64,000 nt of DNA from Fodinicola feengrottensis (GCF_010993775.1 NZ_WOTO01000032.1:39838-103837), one strand, 5' to 3'. Positions 37,982-46,357 are shown, numbered from the stretch's first letter. Notes: generated from the sequence alone by a model not told the origin. A program made the numbers and translations.

Positions 37982-38194
37982 GTGGTGACGGTCGTGGCGT
38001 TTTGGGTCTGGCTGCGGGTGCGGGTCTGCGACCTGCGGTCGCAGGACGGCGAAGCTGGCGACGTGCCTGGCTGGGTGATGGTCACGGTGATGACGGCGGG
38101 CCTGGTGGTGGCCCTTTTCGCGGTTTTCCGCGGCGCGATCATCGGAGCCGTCCAGGACGCGATCAGCAATGTGGTGTCCGGCACCCGCGGATAG
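37982..38194 (+). CDS. Small Flp/DUF4244-like pilin candidate
   Basis: 70 residues: a basic leader (WLRVRVCDLRSQDGEAGDVPGWV) then one hydrophobic helix (MVTVMTAGLVVALFAVFRGAIIGAVQDAI). The G-x-x-x-x-W/MVT pattern at the start of the helix resembles the small Flp-type pilins of actinobacterial tad loci. This would be the main structural subunit. GTG start; the 164-bp gap after tadC, which contains CTGTGGATAAG, may hold an internal promoter. No prepilin peptidase is present in the window. Confidence 0.65.
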   Translation: MVTVVAFWVWLRVRVCDLRSQDGEAGDVPGWVMVTVMTAGLVVALFAVFRGAIIGAVQDAISNVVSGTRG

Positions 38195-38581
38195 CGGGGA
38201 CGACGACGGCGCCGCGGTCGCGGAGTTCGCGCTGGTCTCGGTGCTGCTGATCTTCCTGTTCCTGGCCATTGCGCAGGTTGCCGTCTACCTGCACATATAC
38301 GCAACGTGGTCACGGCGAGTGCGGCGGAAGGCGCGCGCTATGCGGCCAACGCGGATGTGCCGGCCGAGGCCGGCGGGCCGCGGGCGACTGCGCTGATCCG
38401 TGCGTCCGTCGGGCCGTCCACGAGTGCCGCGGTGAGCTGCCGGTCCGCGCAGGTCGCCGGGCCGGCCGGCGTACCGGTGGTCGAGGTGGACTGCGACGGC
38501 GCGGTGCCGGTCTTCTTCGCGCCGCTTGGACGCGTACTCCCGCTTCGTACGTCCGCGCGAGCCGTCGAGGAGGCGCCGTGA
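38169..38581 (+). CDS. tadE: TadE-like minor pilin (frameshifted)
   Basis: DDDGAAVAEFALVSVLLIFLFLAIAQVAVYLHIY is the TadE-type N-terminal helix following a charged leader (A-x-x-E-F-A-L). After a frameshift near 38303 the classic RNVVTASAAEGARYAANADV follows. About 137 residues. It overlaps the Flp-like gene by 26 bp if ATG 38169 is used; the exact start is uncertain. Pseudopilin of the tad apparatus. Confidence 0.78.
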
Positions 38582-39035
38582 GATCGGTACGTAGTGACGA
38601 CGGTTCGACGATCGTCGAGTTCGTGTTTCTCGGGATCGTCATCCTGGTGCCGTTGATGTATGTGGTGCTGCTCGCGTCCGATCTGCAGCGGAACGCATTC
38701 GGGGTCACCGAGGCCGCCCGGCAGGCGGGCCGGGCCTACGCGACCGCCGACGACGAGGGGAGTGCGCGGCGGCGGGCCGACTATGCGATGGGCCTCGCGC
38801 GCTCGCCGACCAGGGACTGTCGACCGACGGCGCGGAACTGCGTTTTGTGGCTGCCGGCGCCGACTGCCAGGGGCCGGAGGTGACGCCGACCCTCGCGCCG
38901 GGCTCGCAGTTTGCCGTCTGTGTGGTGCGAATCTTCCGCTTGCCGGCCGTACCGTCCTTTGTGGATGGTGGAAACAACACCGTCACCGGAATTTTCGTTG
39001 TCAGGATTGACCAGTTCCGCGGTACGCCGCGGTGA
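38579..39035 (+). CDS. Second TadE-like protein (frameshifted)
   Basis: RSDDGSTIVEFVFLGIVILVPLMYVVLLASDLQRNAFGVTEAARQAGRAYATADDEG: TadE-type helix with the E-F pair, then after a frameshift near 38802 GLSTDGAELRFVAAG and TVTGIFVVRIDQFRGTPR. About 151 residues. GTG start overlaps the previous stop (GTGA). Confidence 0.75.
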
Positions 39036-39455
39036 GCCGGTCGGACGAGGGCAGCTCGGTGCCGCTGGTGCTGCTCTTTTTCGTGCTGGCCCTGCTTTTG
39101 GTGGCCGGCACGGTGGCGGCTTCGGCCGCGTTCCTCGCCCAGCGCGACCTACAGTCGGACTGCGATGGCGCGGCCGTCGTCGCGGCGAACGCGTTGGACG
39201 CGGCCGGTTTCTACGGCTCCGACCGGGCCGGCGACGCGCTTCCACTGGCCGTCGGCGGCGCGCAGGCCGCCGTCGACCGCTATGCCGCCGACGCCGGGGC
39301 TGGGCAGCACGTCATTCGCCGTGACGGTCGACGACTCCCGAGCCCTGGTCGCCTGTGCGCGGATGGTGCCGGTCCCGTTCGGGGCGGCCTTCGGCTATTC
39401 GCAGGGATTGCGCCGGACCGCGGTCAGCGAGGCTCGGTCGCCCTACGCCCCTTAG
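39032..39455 (+). CDS. TadG-like pilus assembly protein, Rv3654c-type (frameshifted)
   Basis: SRSDEGSSVPLVLLFFVLALLLVAGTVAASAAFLAQRDLQSDCDGAAVVAANALDAAGFYG is the N-terminal helix plus D-x-A-A-x-A-A-A block of TadG/Rv3654c helicase-secretion-neighbourhood proteins. After a frameshift near 39310 it ends FAVTVDDSRALVACARMVPVPFGAAFGYSQGL. About 141 residues. GTG overlaps the preceding stop. Last gene of the operon; family-1 repeat DNA follows. Confidence 0.72.
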
Positions 39456-39505
39456 CGGTTGTCACGCCCGCCGAAGTCCGCGCAGGTCAGCGGGGTGCTG
39501 TTGTG

Positions 39506-39524
39506 ACAATCGGAATCCGATTGT
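39506..39524. repeat. 19-bp palindrome ACAATCGGA-n-TCCGATTGT (copy 3)
   Basis: Identical arms to 318-336 with A as the central base, 50 bp after the tad operon and 50-70 bp before a family-1 unit. The gap 39456-39704 holds only this and the family-1 unit. Confidence 0.75.
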
Positions 39525-39574
39525 GCAGTGGGTTGCGGAGTTGAACGCGCGCGTACAAGTGCGTCTTTGCTTAC

Positions 39575-39664
39575 GTGACGTCCAAACCCACGTACCCACC
39601 CCCCGCCCTTTAAAAGGGCGGGGGCCAAAAATGTCAGCTCGGTACGACAATTTCGCGCCGCACC
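39575..39664 (-). repeat. Family-1 repeat, single unit, reverse orientation
   Basis: Read on the minus strand: GGTGCGGCGCGAAATTGTCGTAC, a short spacer, the hairpin CCCCCGCCC-TTTTAAA-GGGCGGGGGG and GTGGGTACGTGGGTTTGGACG. The loop and stem sequence differ from other copies but the pairing is kept. Located between two converging genes. Confidence 0.82.
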
Positions 39665-39704
39665 TGGTCAGAATGAGGCCCGTTGGGGCGGGAAGTGTGG
39701 AACC

Positions 39705-40171
39705 TCACTGTTGGGTGCGGCCGTAGCGGAACTTCTCCCCGGCCTGGGCGGCGGCGTTGACAGTGGCGAGCAGGTGGGTGAGTTCGTCGGCGGCCAGATC
39801 TGCGAAGGCGACGTAGCGCAGGCTTGAGTCACCCAGGCGTACGCGACCCAGTTTGCCGGCGTACGGGGTGACGAAAAGGTGCCGTCCTCGCGCGGCGCCA
39901 GGTAAAGGCTGAGGTAGTTCTTCTGCAACGCCAGTCCGACGATGGGCCAGTCGATCGGCTCAGGGGACGCCTTTACGGTGTAGTGGAACTGCCCGTAGCC
40001 AATCATGGTCATCGACATCCCCGGCCGCCCGGACGCGGTGCCGGCGACGAAGTGGCGCCCCAGATCGGGCGCGGCAGCACGGATCAGGGCATCGGTCGCC
40101 CGCAGGTCCTTCTCCCGATCTGGATCGAAGCCGAGGTAGTCCTCGACCGTGCCGACAGCCACCTTGAACAT
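39705..40171 (-). CDS. DUF1801 (YdhG-like) domain protein (frameshifted)
   Basis: TVEDYLGFDPDREKDLRATDALIRAAAPDLGRHF, then MSMTMIGYGQFHYTVKASPEPIDWPIVGLALQKNYLSLYLAPREDG: the DUF1801 fold, related to iron-chaperone-like YdhG. After a frameshift near 39872 it continues LGRVRLGDSSLRYVAFADLAADELTHLLATVNAAAQAGEKFRYGR. About 155 residues. Function not established. Divergent from paiB. Confidence 0.75.
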
Positions 40172-40262
40172 CTACGTCCTCCGCTCTGTTGAGTGCTAGT
40201 GAGAGTGGACCGGGGCCCGCCCGAAAAGTCATCGCGGAGAATACTGGTACAGATTTCACGAC

Positions 40263-40274
40263 CGTACTAGTACG
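40263..40274. promoter_or_regulatory. Palindrome CGTACTAGTACG before paiB
   Basis: A perfect 12-bp palindrome ending nine bases before the paiB ATG, in the DUF1801/paiB gap. The same core occurs twice upstream of the MocR gene (42359-42380 with TGTACTAGAACA, and CGTGCTAGTACG at 42438-42449). It overlaps the expected -10/start region, so binding would block transcription of paiB. Confidence 0.55.
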
Positions 40275-40282
40275 CTATCTCC

Positions 40283-40928
40283 ATGTATGTAGCTCCCGAG
40301 CACACCGTCAGCGATCCTGAGCCGCTGCGGCGGCTGGTACGGGACTATCCTTTCGCCACTCTGCACAGCGCCGGCCAGGACGGACAGCTGGCTTCGCACC
40401 TGCCAATCGTCGTCGATCCGACGGCACCGGAGCCGGCCGCGGACGTCGTCGTGACCAGGCTGGTCGGCCACATGGGCGTCGCGAACAAGCACTGGAAGGC
40501 GATGCCGCCGGACAACTCGCGTGCTGGCGATCTTCAGCGGCCCGCACGCGTACATCTCGCCCACCTCGTATGGACCCGGCCCGCAGATCCCCACCTGGAA
40601 CTACACGGCCGTCCACCTGCACGGGCGGCTGACGATCGTGCGGGAACCCGACGAGGTGATGCGGATCATGGCCGCGAGCATCGCCGGCCTGGAAGCCGGC
40701 CGGCAGCCCGAATGGGATCCGGCGGACTCGACCGAACTGCACCGAAAGAAACTGTCCGGGGTCCGGGCGTTCCGGATCGAGGCCGACCGGCACGAGGCGA
40801 TTTTCAAGCTCAGCGGCAACAAACCGCTGGAGACGCAGCATGCGGTACGGGCCGCCCTGGCCGCCAGCCCGAGCGGCGCCGACCGCGACCTGGCCGCCTT
40901 CATGGACCGCGAAGTCCCGCTGCCCTAA
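40283..40928 (+). CDS. PaiB-family FMN-binding negative regulator (frameshifted)
   Basis: MYVAPEHTVSDPEPLRRLVRDYPFATLHSAGQDGQLASHLPIVV, then VGHMGVANKHWKAM, IFSGPHAYISPTSYG and VPTWNY-type QIPTWNYTAVHLHGRLTIV, ending with LSGNKPLETQHAV: all PaiB signatures (flavin-reductase-like split barrel). B. subtilis PaiB represses sporulation and protease genes; actinobacterial roles are unclear. Frameshift near 40518. About 214 residues. A strong hairpin follows. Confidence 0.85.
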
Positions 40929-40955
40929 CCCTCACCCTTCGTAAAACCTGGTTAT

Positions 40956-41004
40956 CCGCATAGACGCGATGCGTGCGTCAGACGCACGCATCGCGTCGAT
41001 GCGG
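40956..41004. terminator. Bidirectional terminator between paiB and the MocR gene
   Basis: CCGCATAGACGCGATGCGTGC continuing to GTC pairs with its complement up to 41004 (CGCACGCATCGCGTCGATGCGG), about 23 bp of stem with one mismatch and a minimal loop. It lies between converging genes. Confidence 0.85.
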
Positions 41005-41025
41005 ACAAAGCCCGGTTACAGGGAG

Positions 41026-42354
41026 TTAGCCGGCGCGGCTGACGCGGGCGGGTGCGGTGGCGTTCAGAGCGGCCGCCACGTGGTCAGCGAGCTCGGCGCC
41101 GTCGGCGGGTTCGAGGGCGGCCGTGGTGACGCGGATGAAGGGGCCACTGGTCAACCGGTACGGCTCGCCGGCCTGGACGGCCCACCCGCGGTCGAAGAGC
41201 TGCCGGACGACCGGGACTTCTTCCGGCACGGGCACGTACACATTCAGGCCGGACCGACCGCGAGCCGGTACGCCCCGGGTCGCCAGCTCAGCGAGGAAAG
41301 CCTCTCGGCGCTGCGTGTAAGCGCGTTGCGCCCCGCGGAGCCGATCCGCGGTGTCCTTTTCCCGCCACAGCTGCACGGTCAGCTCCTGGATCAGATGGCT
41401 GACCCACCCCGTACCCACTTGCTGGCGGCCCTCGACGCGGCTCGCGGTGGTCGGATCGGCGCCGATCATCGCGATCCGCAGGTCCGGCCCGAGCGACTTG
41501 CTCATCGACCGAATCAGCGCCCAGCGCGGCCGGTCGCCGAGCACGCTGACATATGGCGCGTCGACCGCGCCGCTCGCGTGGTCGTCCTCAACGACCAGCA
41601 GGTCCGGATGCTCGGCGAGAACGGCGGTCAGTTCCGCGCCGCGGACCGCGTCGATGGCTGAGCCCATCGGGTTTTGCGCTCGGGGCGTGATGATGCACGC
41701 GGCAATGGGCCGGGCCAGCGTGGCGGCGAGTTCGTCGGGCCTCATGCCGGCGTCGTCGATCGGCACGCCGACCGGCACGAATCCCATAGCCCGCAACAAA
41801 TCCAGCACGCCGGTGTAGCCGGGATCCTCGACCGCCACCTGGTCGCCAGGTTTCAGGTACGCCGAAAGCACCCGCTCCAGCGCGTCCATCGCGCCGCCCG
41901 CCAGGCAGATCTGGCCGCGGCTCACCCGTACCGGATGCAGCTCGTGGACGGCCATTTCCAGCAGCTCGGGCAGCACCGTCGCGTCGGTGTAGAGATAGTG
42001 CCGGCGATGCAGCCGCGCGGCGACTTCTGGCAGCGAGGGAAGGAATTCCGGGTCGGGATTGCCGCTCGCGACATCCCGCACGCCGGCTGGCAATGGCGTC
42101 AGCGACCGGCCGGTCAGCGGCGGCCGCGGACTGACCCTGGTCCGGCTGCCGGCGCTGCTGGTCAGCACCCCGCGGTTGCGGAGCACCTTGTACGCCGCGG
42201 CGACGGTCGCCGGGCTGAGGTGCACCGCGGTGGCCAGCGCCCGCACCGAAGGCACCGTGGCACCGGGCAGCAGCCGGCCCTTGGCGACCGCCAGCTCGAT
42301 CCCGGCGACGATCCCGGCGGCGGTCGGCTCAGCGATGGCGAACGGTAAATCCAC
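41026..42354 (-). CDS. MocR-type GntR regulator fused to an aminotransferase domain
   Basis: About 442 residues. N-terminal GntR winged helix (IVAGIELAVAKGRLLPGATVPSVRALATAVHLSPATVAAAYKVLRNRGVLTSSAGSRTRV) and a fold-I aminotransferase domain with ASGNPDPEFLP, VAVEDPGYTGVLDLLRAMG, ITPRAQNPMGS and the PLP Lys in IRSMSKSLGPDLRIAMIG. MocR proteins sense PLP or an amino compound. GTG at 42354 is preferred because coding character starts there; the operator lies five bases upstream, so the mRNA may be nearly leaderless. Intact. Confidence 0.85.
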   Translation of the reverse strand: MDLPFAIAEPTAAGIVAGIELAVAKGRLLPGATVPSVRALATAVHLSPATVAAAYKVLRNRGVLTSSAGSRTRVSPRPPLTGRSLTPLPAGVRDVASGNPDPEFLPSLPEVAARLHRRHYLYTDATVLPELLEMAVHELHPVRVSRGQICLAGGAMDALERVLSAYLKPGDQVAVEDPGYTGVLDLLRAMGFVPVGVPIDDAGMRPDELAATLARPIAACIITPRAQNPMGSAIDAVRGAELTAVLAEHPDLLVVEDDHASGAVDAPYVSVLGDRPRWALIRSMSKSLGPDLRIAMIGADPTTASRVEGRQQVGTGWVSHLIQELTVQLWREKDTADRLRGAQRAYTQRREAFLAELATRGVPARGRSGLNVYVPVPEEVPVVRQLFDRGWAVQAGEPYRLTSGPFIRVTTAALEPADGAELADHVAAALNATAPARVSRAG

Positions 42355-42358
42355 CCTG

Positions 42359-42380
42359 CCCACTGTACTAGAACAGTGGG
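42359..42380. promoter_or_regulatory. MocR operator-like palindrome
   Basis: CCCACTGT and ACAGTGGG are perfect 8-bp arms around ACTAGA, just upstream of the MocR GTG. The inner TACTAGAAC resembles the paiB palindrome. Symmetry and position suggest autoregulation. Confidence 0.65.
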
Positions 42381-42437
42381 TCAAACGGCGGAATATCTCC
42401 GCACCCGGGGCCAAATGTCACGGATTGCCGCTTCAAG

Positions 42438-42449
42438 CGTGCTAGTACG
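42438..42449. promoter_or_regulatory. Second MocR-region palindrome CGTGCTAGTACG
   Basis: Eleven of twelve bases match the paiB-promoter palindrome at 40263. It lies 84 bp upstream of the MocR start, in the gap shared with the PadR gene. Confidence 0.45.
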
Positions 42450-42513
42450 GCCGATAGCTGACCGGTCCGTCGACTGTCTACATCGGACAATGGAGCTGAT
42501 TGTCCGGCGATCC

Positions 42514-42585
42514 TCCAATGTGGAGGGTCGGCGACGAGCGAAAACTACCAACGGTGATCGGTACGGCGAGAAAGTCCACATTGGA
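42514..42585. promoter_or_regulatory. Paired inverted sites upstream of the PadR gene
   Basis: TCCAATGTGGA (42514-42524) and its exact complement TCCACATTGGA (42575-42585) lie 51-122 bp before the PadR start, with 50 bp between them. The spacing of about five helical turns would suit binding by two regulator dimers, perhaps PadR itself. Confidence 0.5.
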
Positions 42586-42635
42586 TTCCCGATTTCCCTG
42601 GACCCCGGCGTCGATAAGTGGCAGCGTGATCTGCT

Positions 42636-43151
42636 ATGGCGGAATCAGTCTTGAACGCGACCGCGGCGGCATTGCTCGGACTGCTGCACGACGGACCGAA
42701 AACCGGGGGCCAGTTGGTCGCGGAGGCGACCGGTCGGCTCGGTCCATTCTGGACTACCACTCGTTCCCAGGTGTACAGGGAACTCCCCAGCCTCGCGGAA
42801 AAGGGTTTCGTACGGGCCGGTAAGGCCGGCGCCCGGTCGGCACAGCCGTACACGGTCACCGCGTCCGGGAAGCGGGCATTCTCCCGCTGGCTCGGTGAGC
42901 CGGCCGGCCATGACCAGCTGCGCAACCCGCTGATGCTGCGGGTCGCGTTTGGTGGCCTGCATGCTGGCGGGCAGCTCGCGGGTGTGTTCCAGGAGAAGAA
43001 AAAAGAGCACACCGAGGCGCTGGAAGCGGCCCGCGAGAGCCTGAAAGACGCCAAGCATGGCGGCGACAAGTTCTCAGTGGCCACCTTCGAATTCGCGGTC
43101 ACCTACCACCGTGCCGTCCTCAAATGGCTGGACACCGCCCCCACCGACTGA
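42636..43151 (+). CDS. PadR-family transcriptional regulator
   Basis: 171 residues. LNATAAALLGLLHDGPKTGGQLVAEATGRLGPFWTTTRSQVYRELPSLAEKGFVRAG is the PadR winged helix, and YTVTASGKRAFSRWL the wing continuation. A PadR C-terminal helical domain follows (FQEKKKEHTEALEAARESL). The target is unknown; no transporter is adjacent. Intact. Confidence 0.85.
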   Translation: MAESVLNATAAALLGLLHDGPKTGGQLVAEATGRLGPFWTTTRSQVYRELPSLAEKGFVRAGKAGARSAQPYTVTASGKRAFSRWLGEPAGHDQLRNPLMLRVAFGGLHAGGQLAGVFQEKKKEHTEALEAARESLKDAKHGGDKFSVATFEFAVTYHRAVLKWLDTAPTD

Positions 43152-43244
43152 AGTCGTACGCCTGTTTTCCCGGCCACCACTAACAATTCTCCAACCGACG
43201 CCGAGCCCCTGGACCCACGGCGTACTCGCCTCGGCGACGCTGCC

Positions 43245-43400
43245 GCCATGCGGCAACCCGACCCCACCGCGCAGAGGCCGAAGGCCTCAGGCGCCCGAGA
43301 CGGTGGGATGGCCCGGTCTTGGGTCCGCCCCGGCGGCGCGGCCGTCGTGCGCCGCGCCAGGCACTGGCGCCAGAAACACAGCACTGGCGCCATACACTCT
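43245..43400 (-). repeat. Diverged family-2 module before prfB
   Basis: GGTGGGATGGCCCGG..GGGTCCGCCCCGGCGGCG corresponds to the B part of family 2, and GCGCCAG-GCA-CTGGCGC, then CAGAAACACAG and CACTGGCGCC correspond to the A hairpins at 19140-19310 (GCCGCAG-GAA-CTGCGGC, CAGAAACTCAG). The two changed stem positions are changed on both arms, so the hairpin is kept. GCGCAGAGGCCGAAGGCCTC before it matches the GGCCGAAGGCC part. It ends just before the prfB start. Confidence 0.7.
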
Positions 43401-43406
43401 ACGATT

Positions 43407-44526
43407 GTGGCTGAAGAAGATGTACGCGCCCAGCTGGAGGCATTGAGTTCCACGCTCCGCACGATCGAGTCGGTGCTCAAACCGGAGTCGATGCGGCAGG
43501 AGCTGGCGGGTCTGCAGGAGCAGGCGTCCGCGCCGGACCTCTGGGATGACCAGGAGAAGGCGCAGGATGTGACTTCCCGGCTGTCCTTCGTGCAGAGCGA
43601 GCTGGGGCGGCTGGACGGATTGCGCCAGCGGGTGGATGACGCCTTCGTGCTCCTTGAGCTGGCTGACGCCGAGGACGACGCGGACACTCGGGCCGAGGTG
43701 GTTGTCGAGTCGCAGCAGCTGTTCAAGCTGATCGATGAGCTGGAAGTCCGTACGTTGCTCTCCGGTGAATACGACTCGCGGGAAGCTGTCGTGACGATCC
43801 GCGATCCGCGCCGAGGCTGGTGGGGTGGACGCGGCCGACTTCGCCGAGATGTTGCTCCGGATGTATTTGCGGTGGGCGGAGAGGCACAAATACGGCACCG
43901 AGGTCTACGACACGTCGTACGCCGAAGAGGCCGGCATCAAGTCCGCGACCTTCGCTGTCCACATCCCTTATGCGTACGGGACGTTGTCCGTCGAGCAGGG
44001 CACCCACCGGCTGGTGCGGCTGTCGCCCTTCGACAACCAGCACCGCCGGCAGACCAGCTTCGTCGGGGTCGAGGTGCTGCCCAAGGTCGAGCAGGCCGAC
44101 CACATCGAGATCCCGGACGATGACCTGCGTGTCGACGTCTACCGGTCCTCGGGTCCGGGCGGGCAGGGCGTCAACACGACCGACTCGGCCGTACGACTGA
44201 CCCACCTGCCGACCGGTCTCGTCGTGTCCTGCCAGAACGAGCGGTCCCAGCTGCAGAACAAGGCCAGCGCGATGGCGGTCCTGCAAGCCAAGCTGCTGGA
44301 GCGGCGCCGCCGGCAGGAGGAGCAGGCCAAGATGGACGCCCTCAAGTCCGGTGGCTCCAGCTGGGGCAACCAGATGCGGTCGTACGTCCTGCACCCGTAC
44401 CAGATGGTCAAGGACCTGCGGACCGAGTACGAGGTGGGCAACCCGCAGGCGGTGCTGGACGGTGAGATCGACGAGTTCATCGAGGCCGGCATCCGGTGGC
44501 GTAGGCAGCAGGAACTCGGCTCCTAG
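43407..44526 (+). CDS. prfB: Peptide chain release factor 2 (7-bp duplication in sequence)
   Basis: RF2 reads UGA/UAA stops: the SPF anticodon tripeptide is in RLSPFDNQHRRQTSFVGVEV and the hydrolysis GGQ in VYRSSGPGGQGVNTTDSAVRLTHLPTG. N-terminal helical domain begins AEEDVRAQLEALSSTLRTIESVL. Near 43800 the sequence GATCCGC is present twice in tandem; removing one copy restores AVVTIRAEAGGVDAADFAEMLLRMY, exactly the family consensus, so the shift is not the E. coli-type programmed one (which lies near codon 26). About 370 residues. Essential gene. GTG start. Confidence 0.93.
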
Positions 44527-44649
44527 GTGTTAAAAGTCCCGGTAATGAGACCTTTGTCAGCGTCCCGGTAACGGCAATCCAAGGTAAAACGGGCGGGTTC
44601 GGAAGCCGGCCTGAGATGGTCAACCCGACCGCAGCACCAGGGCGTACAA

Positions 44650-45408
44650 GTGACGACGGTAGACTCGGCGGCCGTGATGAGCCAGCAAAGTCCTATGCCG
44701 GTGATGAACCAGTCCGGCGGCTCCAGTGCGATCTCCATGGAGCACGTGACCAAGAACTACTCGAAGTCCGGCCGCCCCGCGCTCGATGACGTGAACGTGC
44801 GGGTCAGCAAGGGTGAGTTCGTGTTCTTCATCGGACCCACCGGCTCGGGCAAGTCCACCTTCATGAAGTTGCTGCTGAAGGAGGAGAACCCGACCCGTGG
44901 CAAGGTGACGCTGGCCGGGCGGGACCTGTCGCAGGTCCGTGGTTGGAAGGTGCCCAGGATGCGTCGCAGCGTCGGCTGCGTCTTCCAGGACTTCCGGCTG
45001 CTGCCCACCAAGACCGCCGCGGAGAACGTCGGCTTCGCCCTCGAGGTGATCGGCAAACCCGCGAACGTGGTCCGCCGGGTCGTGCCAGAGGTCCTGCAGC
45101 TGGTCGGTCTGGAAGGCAAGGAAGGCCGGCTCCCGCACCAGCTCTCCGGTGGTGAGCAGCAGCGGGTGGCGATCGCCCGGGCGTTCGTGAACCGGCCGCT
45201 GGTGCTGCTGGCGGACGAGCCGACCGGCAACCTGGACCCGGACACCAGCATTGAGATCATGCGGCTGCTGGACCGGATCAACCGGACCGGCACCACCGTG
45301 GTGATGGCCACTCACGACTCGAACATCGTGAACCAGATGCGCCGCCGGGTGGTGGAGCTCGACCGCGGCCGGATCGTCCGGGACCAGGCCCGCGGCGTCT
45401 ACGGCTAA
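44650..45408 (+). CDS. ftsE: Cell-division ATP-binding protein FtsE
   Basis: ISMEHVTKNYSKSGRPALDDVNVRVSKGEFVFFIGPTGSGKSTFMKLLLKEENPTRGKVTL (Walker A), VFQDFRLLPTKTAAENV, LPHQLSGGEQQRVAIARAFVNRPLVLLADEPTGNLD (signature, Walker B) and VVMATHDSNIV (H-loop). About 222 residues of FtsE follow a 30-residue N-terminal extension, so the true start may be the ATG at 44677 or later. It drives FtsX to activate cell-wall hydrolases at the septum. Intact. Confidence 0.93.
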   Translation: MTTVDSAAVMSQQSPMPVMNQSGGSSAISMEHVTKNYSKSGRPALDDVNVRVSKGEFVFFIGPTGSGKSTFMKLLLKEENPTRGKVTLAGRDLSQVRGWKVPRMRRSVGCVFQDFRLLPTKTAAENVGFALEVIGKPANVVRRVVPEVLQLVGLEGKEGRLPHQLSGGEQQRVAIARAFVNRPLVLLADEPTGNLDPDTSIEIMRLLDRINRTGTTVVMATHDSNIVNQMRRRVVELDRGRIVRDQARGVYG

Positions 45409-45474
45409 AAGTACGGGTCTCATCTCCTATCCCGTTGCCCAGCGCCGTGCGGCGGCCCACATCCCGAGGAAGAA

Positions 45475-46357
45475 ATGCGCGCGAAATTCGTACTGTCCGA
45501 GGTCGGCGTCGGCTTGTTCCGGAACGTCACCATGACCATCGCGATGGTCCTCACCACAGCTATTTCGCTTGCCCTGCTCGGCGCCGGTGGTCTCATCTAC
45601 GCGCAGGTCGGCGAGATGCAGGACTACTTCTACACCAAGCTGGAAGTGTCGATCTTCGTCAAGGACAGCATCACCGCCGACCAGCGCTCGGCGCTGGACT
45701 CCGCGCTGCGCGGCGACCCGCTGGTCAGCACGGGTGACGCACGAGACGAAGGCGGACGCGTACGCCCGTTTCCGTGAACAGTTCAAGGACTCCCCGGAAC
45801 TGGTCGCGAACGTGGGGCCGGACACGCTGCCCGAGTCGTACCGGGTCAAGCTCAAGGACCCGACCCAATACCAGGCCGCGGCCGCCAAATACGTCAAGTT
45901 CGTCGGCGTCGACCAGGTCGTCGACCAGAGAAAGCTGGTGCAGAAGCTGTTCGACGTGCTGGACACGTTCAGAAACGCGGCACTGCTGGTCGCGTTCGTG
46001 CAGGGCATCGCGGCGCTGTTACTGATCGGCAACACGATCCAGGTCGCCGCGTACTCCCGTCGGCGCGAGGTGTCCGTCATGCGGTTGGTCGGCGCGTCCA
46101 ACTGGTATATCCAGCTGCCGTTCGTGTTGGAAGCCGCGCTGGCAGGTCTGGCCGGCGCGGTGATCGGCTGGCTGACGCTGCTGGGTGCGAAGTTCCTGCT
46201 GGTCGACAGGCTGCTGGACTCCGGAACCTTCGTCGGCGTGATCCCGACCTGGGACATTCTGTCGATGGTCAACGTGCTGGGCATCATGATCCTGGTCGGC
46301 GTCCTCCTGGCCGCCGTCGCCGGCTGGTTCACCCTGAGGTTCCAGATCAAGTACTGA
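45475..46357 (+). CDS. ftsX: Cell-division permease-like protein FtsX (frameshifted)
   Basis: MRAKFVLSEVGVGLFRNVTMTIAMVLTTAISLALLGAGGLIYAQVG (TM1), an extracytoplasmic domain, then three spans ending GWFTLRFQIKY; VAAYSRRREVSVMRLVGASNWYIQLPFVLEAALAGL is the FtsX C-terminal signature. Frameshift near 45738 is an extra G in ACGGGTGACG. About 293 residues. It carries the ATPase signal from FtsE to an extracellular peptidoglycan hydrolase, probably the M23 protein encoded next. Confidence 0.92.

Noticed and set aside
43800..43830. Programmed frameshift in prfB
   Set aside because: The known signal (in-frame TGA after CTT near codon 26) is absent; the break is a 7-bp duplication near codon 132.
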